From Amanita rubescens (lineage: Eukaryota > Basidiomycota > Agaricomycetes > Agaricales > Amanitaceae), in contig WION01000040.1 of assembly GCA_015039365.1 (NCBI GenBank), positions 62,001-126,000 of the forward strand: a DNA stretch of 64,000 nucleotides. Direction: 5' to 3'. The notes under the pieces were generated by a model. That model had not been told where the DNA came from, did no database searches, and saw only the letters and a program-made list of their open reading frames with translations. Shown in pieces: positions 1-11,181 of the stretch; the stretch's first letter is position 1, and every line of letters starts with the position of its first letter. The translations under genes were made by a program, and so were the position numbers.

Positions 1-935
1 CTATATTCGGGGCTTCTTTTTTGGTATTTTATCTGTCGCAGTTATTCCTCAACCTCTAAAGGACGTTTAGGATGTTACTCACGGTCAAGTGGGCACTGAT
101 GACTATTAATGCAAGAAATCACATCATATCACAACTGAACGCCTAGTCATCCACTGTTGTCAAGATCGCGAGCCAAGGAGTGTCACAGGGAAATTCGGTA
201 TCTTGCAAGAATTTATTACAGAACGGAGTCAGAAACCCGTTTCTGAGCGGCTTAATGCTATTTGGTAGGCTGATATGGGAACTAATCACCTCGATTCATG
301 TTATCTCATAGGCTTTGCATAACGGTCCCTTCCTCTGGAGGCCGTTTTCTCGAAGAAGATAACGAAAAGATTATCAGCTGGAATCAAAACAAAGGCAACT
401 ACCCCTCAATGTTGATTACAAAACGAGACTCATGATGGCAATAGTGCCGATAATCGTCGTATTTACAAAGTTTGACCTATTTATGACGGGGCTGGGCGAA
501 GAGGGCATGGGGAAAGAAAAGACTAGCCAGGAATTTGCCGAGCGAGAATTCAAGGAACGATACGGTCAAATATTCGAGAAGTTGACGAGGGACATCTCAA
601 CCAAGATACCATATGCCCTTGTAGCTAGTAAGTCCGTGTCTGGCTTGTTTCGTCTGCATTGACATCTTTGTGTAGCATTGCTTCCTGAAACTTTGCAGCG
701 GCTGGTCAATATCACGATGCAAAGTATACAGGCTGAAAATCTGAGACCGCTCACCAAATTTGCGCAATTTAAGAGGAATTTTGTGCAGTTATTGAGGAAG
801 AATGATCAATCGAATGGAAAGGATGAAAATCCGTTGAATTCAGCGCAAGTTGCGTTGGCTGCCGCACAACGTATTGATATGGCACACAAGATTACCGCAT
901 CAACAAAGTACGCTACTCTGCTTGGAATAGGATAG
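1..935 (+). CDS. P-loop GTPase-domain protein, 3' part (5' end outside window)
   Basis: The 3' half of a fungal G-domain protein of unknown cellular role. Visible in order: a stretch ending in residues ERLNAIW, an intron at 265-311, then LCITVPSSGGRFLEED, and from 430 the G4 nucleotide-specificity motif in VVFTKFDLF (TKxD). A last exon from about 678 ends at the TAG at 933. The pattern 'R-L-x-A-I-W-x-C-I' followed by 'VxVFTKxD' is typical of the fungal AIG1/dynamin-like small GTPase family. The P-loop (G1) must lie upstream of the window. Between about 385 and 420 the reading frame shifts by one base with no obvious intron, so this copy may be damaged. Family assignment rests on G4 and the surrounding pattern only. 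Confidence 0.6.
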
Positions 936-1315
936 ATCTAACTTCCCGCTATTACAGAGTAGGAGAAAAGAGTGAGTTGACTGTTGAATAGTGTTAATCT
1001 CCGGCTCTCTTACTATAATTCATAGAGTACTCGAGTGCACCAACTTCCGTCATGCACTTTTCTAACGTCACCCTCGAAAATGTTCTATATGCAATCCACA
1101 GAGATATTGTCACGATTTGGAACATCTGGGATTTAAATGAAGTGAGCACGGGAGTATAACTCGAATGTATCTTTGGGCATACCGCATTATCATAGCTTCA
1201 TAGCGACACATTCCGTCGTCAGATAATGCTCTTGGTGGACGATCTCCGTCATCTCAAGCGAAAGAAGATTAGCAGAATGTTCGTGAACCTGAGATATTGA
1301 CAATAAGCATAACTA
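936..1315. other. Intergenic, no gene recognised
   Basis: About 380 bases between the GTPase-like gene and the first kinase. The stretch at 1208-1280 could hold a 5' exon of the kinase, with an ATG in the region of 1226, but I could not link it by a convincing splice pair. Confidence 0.4.
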
Positions 1316-3266
1316 ATGTCTATCTCAAGGCAACATGGTTTCAGGGCGGCAGCGGCTACGACGGGCCAAACGAGCAAGGGGAACATTGCTTCACAAGAGT
1401 TGTGCGTGTGTGTCGCCTGTAAACCTGATAGTCATGCTGAGTTTCTCAACAGGTTCAAGTATATATGTTGTCTCATGGGCTACGTAGTGGACCTCACTCT
1501 CATCCTACAAGCGGTGTTCCGAGTATCCCTTGAAGATCAATTTGAAGGAAAGGTCACAACAGATCGAGTAAACGACATCATTTATGAGTTCGTTTGCTCA
1601 GGAAAGAAGGATTCGATTCATAACGCAATTGCGGCATTTGTCGGGGATCAGCACCTACCCGCGAAGGGTGAAATGGCGAACAAGATTCGGTCACTGATAG
1701 AAGAAAATGAGGTGCGAAATTCACTTCTCGTGTCGATCCATTGATTAACATTTATTTTTCATACTCAGATGAGGGAGAAGGATACGCAATTTGACCAAAC
1801 AAGGCCTCCTCTTTCGTTGTTACTTGCAATCCTCAGAATCGAGGTAAGAAAACTCTGGAACGTCACGGTACAGTCGTTAATAATCGCTAATAATCGCTAA
1901 TATATTCTAGTTAACCGCGCGTCGCGTTAACCGGATTACGCTTAATCTTATTTGCAAATTGTTGGAATTACCAGACTATCAAACTATTACTTCAGAACTG
2001 AAGACTACTGGGAAAGTCGAGCTGTTTCTTGATTTTATTCTCTGCGTGCGTAGTTTTGTTCGTTTCGTTGTCCTTACCAAGACCCTTTCAAATAGCTACT
2101 CTCTGATGCCAGTCTGGCGGATTGTGGTGTCAAAGATGCGAATAAGAAGGTTAGGAGGCTAATGTCCAAGCTATGCAAGACAGGTGTCTTGCCCAAGTCC
2201 CTGTTTCTTAGCAAGGTCGAGTTAAGTCGCGATACCGTTGGTACGGGTGGGTACGGAAGTGTTTTCAAAGGTCAATATGAAGAAAGTTGGTTGCGTTGAA
2301 AGTGTTGTACAGAGCTCGTCATAAAGAAGTCAGTGGATTGCCATTTTCATTCGCATTTTCCCGAACCCCACCAGTTTGCAAAGGATCCACTCCGAAAAAA
2401 TTTCTGTAGGGAAGCCCTCGTATGGCGATCACTTTCGCATCGGTTTATCCTTCCCCTCCTGGGAATATACGAACATAAATCACAATTATACCTTGTATCA
2501 CCATTCATGAAGAACGGGACGTTAATCCAATGGAGGAAGAGTCGGCCAGATACACTAGAGATATACAGGGTGGTGAGATTTCTGTGTTTGCTAACGCAGC
2601 AAAACAGATTCGCTAATTTCTGCTAGATGCTAGAAGTGGCCAAGGGCATTCAGTATATACATTCGGAAGGAATTGTGCATGGCGACCTTAGCGGAGTGAG
2701 CATTTTGGATGTTATACTTTCTCAATCCCGCACTTATCTTGTTCACTAGGGAAACGTCCTCCTCGATTCGGAATTCCACTGCCGAATCACTGATTTTGGA
2801 TTAACTCAATACGTTGAAGCCACTGTTTCGCGAACTTCCAATGCAATTTCGGTCAATTATGCTGCTCCGGAGCTGTTAGGTATATGTAACAAATGTTGGC
2901 AGCACGAGTGTCCTGGATGTGGCGAGCAGAGAAGGGGGAAAACGAAAGAGACGGACATGTATGCATTCGGCTGTCTTTATTATGCTGTAAGTCGTTCAGC
3001 TTTGTCTGCCGTCCATTCGATGGTAACTGGCACAGGTATTCTTTGGTATCCTGCCTTTTCAAGACAAGTCTGAAGCTCAGATCACTTGGCTTGTCGCAAG
3101 CGGACGGCATCCAAGCCGTCTGGACCAACCGAGAATTGATGATGGTGTTTGGAATCTCATTGAGCGTTGTTGGATGCGCAATTCTTCTGAGCGTCCGACA
3201 ATAGAACGATTGATCTCCGCTCATTCGACTTTTGCCGTGTCAGTGCTTACAGCCCTCATAACCAAG
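1316..3266 (+). CDS. Protein kinase-domain protein, copy A (catalytic motifs present)
   Basis: First of two tandem, clearly related kinase units. An N-terminal helical region (exon at about 1450-1710) is followed by a linker and then a kinase fold: glycine loop GTGGYGSVFKG (about 2240), the VALK lysine (about 2295), catalytic loop HGDLSG (about 2675, HGD instead of HRD), metal-binding DFG in ITDFGLTQ (about 2790), APE in NYAAPELL (about 2860), the helix-F aspartate in ETDMYAFGCLYY (about 2950) and the C-lobe arginine in ERCWMRNSSERPT (about 3165). The set resembles TKL/fungal receptor-like kinase folds. A one-base frame change lies at about 2284 between the glycine loop and the VALK lysine, so the gene may be broken or mis-read there. 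After the kinase the frame runs to a good donor at 3267, whose natural acceptor at 3316 leads straight into copy B. Confidence 0.65.
1879..1906. repeat. Short AT-rich direct repeat
   Basis: The unit taataatcgc is repeated about two and a half times inside the intron region upstream of the kinase linker exon. It is too short to mean much. Confidence 0.5.
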
Positions 3267-3316
3267 GTATGCAACTCTTCATTAGGCATAAACACAGTTC
3301 TGCTAATAACTCCTAG

Positions 3317-4666
3317 CTAAAGGCACTTGGTCTCCCAGTGGTTAACGATGATACTCTCCGCCTCATATGCAATCTGTTAGATTCACCTGATTATCTCACT
3401 GTTGTGTCAGAACTGACAACTCCGAGAAATGTTGAGCTATTACTTGATTTCATCTTACCAGTAATAAGCTCTTCTGGCCCACTTGTTTATGTTGATTGTC
3501 TTCCTCGATTTAGCTCCTCCGCGAACGTAGCCTAGCGAATTGTGGTGTTCAAGATGCAAACCAAAAGGCCAGGAGGCTGATGTTCAAGCTGTTACCTAAG
3601 ATAGACGTCATCCCCAAATCTCTATCTTAGTCTATCACTGATATCAAGTTTTCTGGTATTATTGATGTGAGAGACTTCCGTACCTTTTCCATCAAAGGCA
3701 GGCACGACGGGCACCTGGTTGCGTTGCGAAGTTGGTACGAAACAGGAGTTAGTGGTTTACCATCCGTGCCACGCTGACGCTAATCCGTTCACATCAGGAA
3801 GACCGGGAATACTCCCTTAGGAAAGCCCTTGTATGGCGATCTCTCTCGCATCGCTTTATCCTTCCCCTACTTGGAATATATGATGCAATATCGGTGCCAT
3901 TCCCATTACTTGTATCACCGTTTATGGTCAATGGAACTCTGTTGGAGTGGCGAAAGAATCGGCGACCGAGTGTAACTGAGATACACAGGGTGGTAAGTGT
4001 TCTTGTTTTTATCACAAGAGTAAAGACAATTTCTCCTAGATGCTAGAAGTGGCCCAGGGCATCCAGTACATTCATTCGGAAGGAATGGTGCACGGCAACT
4101 TGAGCGGAGTGGGCTTTTTTGGGTTTTTCTACGTTGTCCATCAACTCACATGTTAATTAAACAGAAGAATATCGTCCTCGATCCTGGGTTTCACTGCCAA
4201 ATTACTGGTTTTAGCCTAACCCAACACGTTGAAGCTTCCGTTCCACAAGTCTTGGCAGTTCCAGTCAATTACGCTGCCCCAGAACTGTTAGAAATATGCA
4301 ATATATGTTGGCAGATCCAATGTGGGCTGAAATGCAGTGGCGCGCAACCGATGAAGCAAAGGAAGAAAACGACGGAGTCAGACGTGTATGCATTTGGCTG
4401 CCTCTATTATAATGTGAGTTCCATGACTCTATCTGCCGCGCGGTTAATGGCAACTGGCACAGGCTTTCTTCGCTATTATGCCTTTTGAAGGGAGAAGCAC
4501 AGTTCAAATACACCTCCTCGTCGCAGCCGGACAATATCCGAGCCGCTTGGGGAATCCGAAAATGGACGATGTTATCTGGAATCTCATTGAGCGCTGCTGG
4601 TTGCGCAATCCTGCTGAGCGTCCAACAATGGACCAGATAGTAGAAATGTTGACACCATCTAATTAA
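3317..4666 (+). pseudogene. Degenerate kinase unit, copy B (pseudokinase or pseudogene)
   Basis: Second tandem unit, collinear with copy A: helical linker (NDDTLRLICNLLDSPDY, about 3340), N-lobe, C-lobe, ending ERCWLRNPAERPT and a stop at 4664-4666. Three catalytic positions are changed: the VALK lysine is Arg (LVALRSW, about 3717), the catalytic-loop Asp is Asn (HGNLSG, about 4095) and the DFG triplet reads GFS (ITGFSLTQ, about 4200). The glycine-rich loop is unrecognisable and an in-frame TAG stands at 3628-3630. The APE (NYAAPELL) and helix-F (ESDVYAFGCLYY) motifs survive. It is either a dead duplicate or the pseudokinase half of a longer dual-kinase product whose N-lobe is spliced differently from what I can see. 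Confidence 0.65.
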
Positions 4667-4815
4667 ATAATGCACGGTTCAGGCTTATAACGAATATACA
4701 TCGTGATGTAGTACGATGCGGTGCCAACTTAAAATAGACTCTCGTAATTTTCAACTTATTCGTGATACACCCTTGAAAGCTCAGTGAACCTGGAGGGTTG
4801 AAACCAGAACTCTTC

Positions 4816-6119
4816 ATGAATTCAATCTTGCCCTCGCCTCCAGGCTTGGAATCATCCTCGATTTTCGACATCGGCCTCTCTATTTTCTTGCCTCTAGCCG
4901 TCTTGTTCGTATGTTACCGACTCCATCGCGATTTTCATATGGCCGAACTACGTGAACTCATCTCGTTTGGGTTCAAAAGACCTGCCACGCATGGTCCCTT
5001 CTCTCTAGGCAGAGCCCACCAGTCCTTCGCACAGTACGTAAAAATGTCGACCGGCGAACTGAGCGCCATGCGTGTGTCATATGGCTCCCTGGGTCGCGCT
5101 CACAAGAGGCTTGGTAACAAGATTCGCTACCCGGTCAAGTTGGACACCCTCCAGTATGCGATAAACATCAATGCGACCGTTGCCGATGGCATAGTTAACC
5201 TGGCAGCAAAAGAATTTGGCTTGAGCAGCACTTTTATGAATAGCGCCGTCGCCGTCAGTTCTGCCAACGGCGACCTCGGAAGAGTACGGGAGGCATTCAG
5301 GCACTATGTCCGTGATTGGAGCACAGAGGGAGCAAAGGAACGAGACAAAATTTTCGCTCCCATACTGAGTGTCCTTAAATCTGTGGATCCAATCAATCGC
5401 GCCGATACGAGCGTTCTCGTACCTGGTTGTGGCCTGGGTAGGCTAGCTTGGGAAGTATCTGACCTAGGTATATTCCCTGCTTTTGTGTGACCATAGGAAG
5501 CTGATTATCGTGAATATCAGGTTTTAATACGACTGCAAACGAGCTTTCCTACTTCATGATATTGGGCTTCCGCTTCCTCCTTTCTCCAGGGACGACCACA
5601 GTTATCGACGAACACACCATCCATCCATATGCTCATTGGTTCTCTCATCAGCGCTCTAATAATGCGCTGTTTCGTCCTGTCCGATTCCCAGATATTGTTC
5701 CCCGCTTATCCGAGAAATTTCGGCTGGTAGAGGGCGACTTTCTCCAGTTGTTCCGCCCACCCTCTGTCTCGCCAAGCAAGTCCGCTTCGCGCGACATTGT
5801 TAATTACGACTACATCATCACTCTCTTCTTCATTGACACTTCTAAAAACATACTGGAAACGATGGAGCATATCTATCGCCTTTTAAAACCTGGAGGAGCT
5901 TGGATTAATCTTGGACCCCTGCTCTGGACTGGTGGGGCCCAAACAAAATTGGAACTGAGCCTAGAAGAAGTCTTTGCCGCGGCAAACCATATTGGCTTCG
6001 TCGACGACTCTTCGATAGAAAAAAGAACAATCGAATGCGAATACACCAGTGACATGTTTGCCATGATGCGCTGGATATACAAGGCAGAGTTTTGGGTAAT
6101 GCGTAAACCTACCTCTTAA
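4816..6119 (+). CDS. Carnosine N-methyltransferase-like (N2227 family)
   Basis: SAM-dependent methyltransferase of the N2227 / carnosine N-methyltransferase family (yeast YNL092W, animal CARNMT1), which methylates the histidine imidazole of small peptides or proteins. Two exons are joined across an intron at about 5469-5519. The SAM-binding loop VPGCGLGRLAWEV spans about 5423-5460. After the splice come the family signatures NTTANELSYFMILGF, IHPYAHWFSHQR, DFLQLF and the C-terminal LLKPGGAWINLGPLLW. The first ATG in frame is 4816. The protein begins with a hydrophobic stretch (about residues 17-35) that looks like a membrane anchor, unusual for this normally soluble family. Length of about 415 residues is normal for the family. 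Confidence 0.88.
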
Positions 6120-6536
6120 TTTAACAAACTTCTCGTATTGTACGTCACAGGTTTCTCGGGCATTATCGTCGGTCTCAATCGTGGTATAAACTTCTCGATA
6201 ACGGGCAGTTATTATCATTCAGGGTCGTATCAATCAACCTCGTGTCAAAGTCCTGTGAATGATGCCACAGAATGGGAAACCTCCACAGAAGCTGCGCACG
6301 CGACTCGCAGGGCCCCGTTGTTTCATTATCACCCGTGGATCACACTCTGACGTCGCACACTTACGAACCCTGGACAAGATTATACTCAAGTCTCGCATCT
6401 ATAACAGTTCTCATAATTCGAAATCTTTTCATCATTCGGCTGGCTGTTTCAGTCAGGGATAAGAAATAAATACTAACAACAATTTAACTACGCCCCTTTC
6501 TACTCCACCAAACGTTCCCCCTTAATTGGATACACA
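6120..6536. other. Intergenic, no gene recognised
   Basis: 3' flank of the methyltransferase and 5' flank of the next gene. No motif stands out beyond ordinary AT/CT-rich flanks. Confidence 0.4.
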
Positions 6537-7160
6537 ATGGCACTTGCAGCCTTTGCCAACGTCCTGGATACCAACACCACCACTATCTCATTTGAGATAT
6601 CAGACGACGAGTCCGACTGCGATAGAAGTTATTCGTCTGTCTGCAGTCTTCTCGTAATTCGTAAACGCTCCAAGGGCTCCAACACTGCTCATGGGCTCCC
6701 GCGCCGCATCGCAGGTTCCAGGCGTGTCTCCAATTATTACGAGAAGAACGGCTCAACGCCCACCAATATACCAAACGCAAGCGTCCAACTGCTGCAAAGT
6801 ATCACAGCGATACCCGCATTAGCTGATAGGAGCTTTGAGGTAAGTCCTCCAAACCCCGTTTCTTCTCAACGCTCTTCGAACGTCCACGTTGTCCGACCGG
6901 GCTTACTATGAACCCTTCTTTCTTTTTGCTTGGCAGGAAATACGGTTGGAATGCTACAACCAGTCGATGGTCGCGACGGGAAAGCCACCCCAGGCCGTTA
7001 ATCCGTCTTTGAATCCGTCAGCCGTGATTCCCCCGCTGTTTATGCCTGTACGGGATGATAACGCGGAAGAGCCAAGTCTGGCGATAACCATGTTGGACGT
7101 ATGGTGCGTATACTTTGTTCCCCGCTTCTTATTATGCGTATGCTTCCCTGTGCCCTTAGA
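6537..7160 (+). CDS. Small uncharacterised protein
   Basis: Not recognised. Starting at ATG 6537, exon 1 (6537-6839) has a clean GTAAGT donor, exon 2 runs 6937-7103, and splicing at 7104/7159 completes a TGA across the junction, giving about 156 residues. The N-terminus is acidic (SDDESDCDRS), the middle basic, and the C-terminal exon proline-rich. No catalytic motif, signal peptide or membrane segment is visible. The splice model keeps an exact codon count, which is the main reason to call it a gene. Confidence 0.45.
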
Positions 7161-7982
7161 AAGTAATGAATCTGAGCCAGCCGTCGGCATTGAGGATCCT
7201 CGCTTTCCCTTACATTCATTTATGATGCTATTACATATAACGATACATTGCTTTGCTCGGAGTGATCAGCCCCAATTACGTCAACTACAGTATGCAAGAA
7301 CTTGGACGGACAGACGAAAGAGAAAGCGCCGACGAGCTCACCGATTATAACAAAGCAAGTTAGAACAAAAAAAGAGTGCCAGGAGAGCAAATACATAGAT
7401 TGCGGAGAGCAGACGAGACCTAAATGCACAAAATACGTGGCTAGGAATACAGGCCCCATCTATATTCGCTCTGGGAGTAATAAATTAGTCGGGACATATA
7501 ATCCTGTGCGATAGGCACAGTGCAGTTTCGGCGAGACACAATAGTTCAAATGAACCATCGCAAGGAGTATTGGAAATTAGATAAGCAACAAGAAAAGAGC
7601 ATATTGAGAATGAGAAATGGAAGAAACAGATAAAAGAATAGTAAAGAACGAGAAAGAGCAATAATGGACAAGACAACCAATAGCCCACTCGCGCATCGTC
7701 CAAGGCAGAGAAGCAGCGGCGAGGTTTACCAAACGCGGATTTGTAGGGCCAGAGGGATAGAACCGGGGGCGGCGAATTAGACCATTAGTGTTTACAAGAA
7801 TGATTTGATTCCACAGCGAGTCGATTGCGGGGTATCCAACGTAAAAGCAAACGCAGCGACCTCGACGGCGGACTTGAAAAAAAAACAGGGCAATATGAAA
7901 CATTAGATGTGCCGATAGTTTGAGGGTAACTTGAAGCCAAAGAAGCGAGGGTAAAAAGCGAAAGAATATCGACACATCCGCA
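7161..7982. other. Convergent 3' flanks, no gene recognised
   Basis: About 820 bases between two convergent genes, probably their 3' UTRs. The minus-strand reading frames here are T/C-rich and low in complexity. I see no coding signal. Confidence 0.45.
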
Positions 7983-10354
7983 TCACGCCGCTGCCCCAGC
8001 GGATTGCGGTTCTGCCATGTCGACGTGCATATCGTGAGCGTCTGCACCTAAAGTTCCGTCCGCGGCGTCCTCAACCTCAACCTTTACGTTTCCATTCATG
8101 TATAGACCATCCGCATTGCCCACCTCACCCTCTCCCGTAGCATTGAAATGACCGTGCCCACTAACACCATTGGGTTGGGTGTTACTGGCAGTCCGGCGCA
8201 TAGGGCCACCACCCTGGGGGCCAGAGCGCGGCGGATTGGCGCAGCGGTCTTTGCCGTGCGCGATCCTCAGATTGGCATATTCTGGCTTGTTCTTTATGCC
8301 ATCGATAGCCTTTATCGCATTAGATATGTTAGTAAAGTTGACGAATGCACAGTTTCTGCGGAGAAATTAGTTAGACACGCAGTCAATATAAAAATACACC
8401 AGGTACGCACTTCTCCTTCAGGAAATTCACGAGCTCGATGTCGCCGTATTCGCCAAAATCGCGTTTCAACTTCTCTTCTGTGAATGTTTCAAAGTCCTCC
8501 ACGTTGCCGATGTACACGTTTCTGGTAGAACCGGAATGTACAGCAAGGGCGAGACTTGGAGGTAGAGGACCGGAGTTCTTCCCCCATCCAATCTTGAGCC
8601 GCCGACTGTTCAGCGTCAGTCCTTGATACGTTGCCACTTGGAAGAACGTGAAAGCTGCTGCAGGATCAATAAAGGTAACGAACTGTGAAACCCGAATTAG
8701 GCAATAAAAATACGCCGTTGGGATAGAAACGTACGGCAATGTGCTTGTCCTGCATATACCTGATGCTCTGCAGCACTCCTCCACGAATAGCATTACACAG
8801 GTCTTCCGTTGTCGTCTCCGGATGGATATTGCCCAAATAGACAGTGCGGTTCATGCCCTGCATACCCGCTACTCCACCGGCAGTGAGCCCGTCAACTGGT
8901 GAGAATGGAGTGGCATATGGGGAGAAAGGAGAGAATCCTGCAGCGGCACTTTGCGGGGTGAGCGCTGCGACGGCTGCAGATTGGGCAACGAGGGACTGAG
9001 CAGCGGCAGCCTGAGCCTGCTGGGCAGCTACCTGTTGCGATTTTGGAATATAAGCACATCGATCCTTGCCATAATTTACACGCTTCCCAGCCCAAGCGGG
9101 CTCTGTTGGCAAGGTGTTAACGACCTATGGTTGCTTGATCAGCGCGCTTGCTCATTATATCGTATGCGGATAATTACCTTGGTTGCAATAGCAATACTCA
9201 AAAAGTGAACAAAACCAATGTTCTTATCGCGAACAATCTTGACTTGATCAATCAAGCCAAAGCGACTCAAATCGTCTCTCAAATGCTCTTCCGTCATGTT
9301 CTCGTCCAGTCCACCCAAATAAACGTTTCGACTGGCATTGCTCTGGCTTATAGCGAGAGCAACTTGAGTTGGGACAGGTGATGGTTTACCCCAACCAATC
9401 TTTAGCTCTTGGCCATGAAGGGAGAGTTTTTTTATTGTCGCATCCGCGTGGAACGCCGCCGCGGTGCCGCCTTCTAGGAAGGAAAGGAAAACGCACGACT
9501 TCTCAGGAAGGACACGGATGGACTCCAGGGGACCAAAGTGTACAAGGTTGAGAAACTCGTCGACAGACGCCGTCGCAGGAAGATTGCCTACGTAAACGGT
9601 CCTATTAGGTAAACCTGACACAGACATTAGAGCTGCAGGAGAGTAAGCTGCTGCCGCTTGGGCAGCAGGGATATTAAGGTTTAGCGATGGAATCCGCTGC
9701 TGGTTATAATTCTGTCCTTTCATCAGCTTCGTTTTCCGACTAGAAGGAAATTGAATGATTACCTGGGCGAAATTGGCCATTTGAGCATTGTATGGGAAAG
9801 TATTAAGCATATTCATGCCTGGAATTCCCATGCCAAGCATGTTGTAGGAAGTAAATCCCCCATAGCCATTACCATTGGGGCTGCCCTGTTGCGCGTGCAC
9901 TTGTTGTTGCTGTTGCTGCTGCTGCTGCTGAACAGCAAAAGCCGCGGCAGCGGCGTTTGGACTGAGTTGCGAGGACATTGGTGCACCATTAGCTTGTGTA
10001 TTGATGGTAAGGGATGGAGTGGAGTATAGGGGGCTGCTCGTGAAAGCGTTCGGAGAAGGAGAGTTGGCAAAGGCCGATTGAGCAATGCTTGCCTGAGGCC
10101 CGTAGCCGTAATTGGCAAACGCGTCTCGCGACGAGTTCGCACCAGCAGAGTTGGCACTGGTTTGACCCGGATAGGACGTTGGAGACCAGCGGGCTTTTTT
10201 GGCATCAGGACCACCGGATGGATCCATGGAGCGCTGAGGATGAAGATTTCAGCCTGAGAAATTAATCGAGGAAGAAAGGAAATACCTTCATCATGTCAAT
10301 GTCAAACGAATACGCCGAATATGGTGAAGCGAAGGCGGCCTGAGAGTCGTCCAT
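7983..10354 (-). CDS. Nrd1/Mrn1-like RNA-binding protein with four RRMs
   Basis: RNA-binding protein of the fungal Nrd1 (fission yeast) / Mrn1 (budding yeast) type, which binds AU-rich mRNAs and acts in post-transcriptional control of differentiation. Four RRMs are visible, each with RNP2: [11 protein letters not shown] (about 9600), [13 protein letters not shown] (about 9320), [13 protein letters not shown] (about 8850) and [13 protein letters not shown] (about 8515). The characteristic LKIGWGK follows the first and third. The track-style start at 10227 is internal: a 5' exon 10354-10286 (23 codons starting MDDSQAAF) splices in phase to 10233. Further introns lie at about 9712-9762, 9126-9176, 8682-8733 and 8370-8412. 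A glutamine/CAG run lies at about 9899-9930 and alanine-rich linkers separate the RRM pairs. The C-terminus is acidic and glycine-rich. Confidence 0.87.
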
Positions 10355-11181
10355 AAATGCGGTAACGGAGGAGGGGAGTACAGAACAAAGAGGTGAAGGA
10401 CAACGGCGGAAAGAGTATGGAGAAAAAACAGAGTTAGAGAACGAGGTTCAAGGGAGGGAGCGGAGGTGCAGTCGTACAGAAGTCGACTGGACAAACGAGT
10501 GTGGGTTGTGGTGATAAAAAAAAGACACGCACAGAAACAGAAGAAAAGAAAAGATAGGAGATGTCTCGCTATGTAAGAAAGACGAATCCAATACCGAAAC
10601 GCCTGAACTGAAAAACAAAGTCCTTCTTCTGCTTCAAAAACTTCCTTTCCAAGCTTTTCCCACCACTGCGCACGGACCCTAATGATGTCAGCATTCTTCC
10701 TCGCTTACCGGGGATACCTGCGCGCACGAGATTAGAAACAAAGCACTTTATTGTTTCGATATATGATACGAGCGGATACGGCTAGCGGTGTGTGCGGTAT
10801 TAACCGCCGATCGGCGCTGGATGGATTACATGCGCCAATTGGGTTTCACTATGTTCCTGGAGTGCCTTGTTGTCAATTGCAACATCATAACATTGGCGCG
10901 TGAGCGGGTGATCATAGGCGCTCCCAGAGTCATGCCAACGCGTGTGGGATGAGCAGGTTGTTCGCCAGTAACGAAGGGAGGAGACATTCCTCGCGGCTTT
11001 AAGGATGTGAGGGGCAATTCAGGACATTCAGTTGCAGGTGAATCCGTGCTTTTAACCCTTCGCCGCATGCTGTACCTAGAGCGCATACAGCTGCTGTATA
11101 TGATGAACCGTGACGTCAACTTTTCATGTTTGTTTGCAATACATTCTGTTGCAAAACAAACTATATCTTATGGCAACGGTC
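10355..11181. other. Divergent intergenic region (shared upstream region)
   Basis: About 830 bases between the start of the RRM gene (minus strand) and the start of the SCI1-like gene (plus strand). It must hold both promoters and leaders. The RRM-proximal part is rich in GA runs. I see no convincing TATA box or gene. Confidence 0.45.

Noticed and set aside
9813..10214. Minus-strand frame of 133 codons overlapping the RRM gene start
   Set aside because: It is an out-of-frame shadow of the glutamine/alanine-rich first exons.
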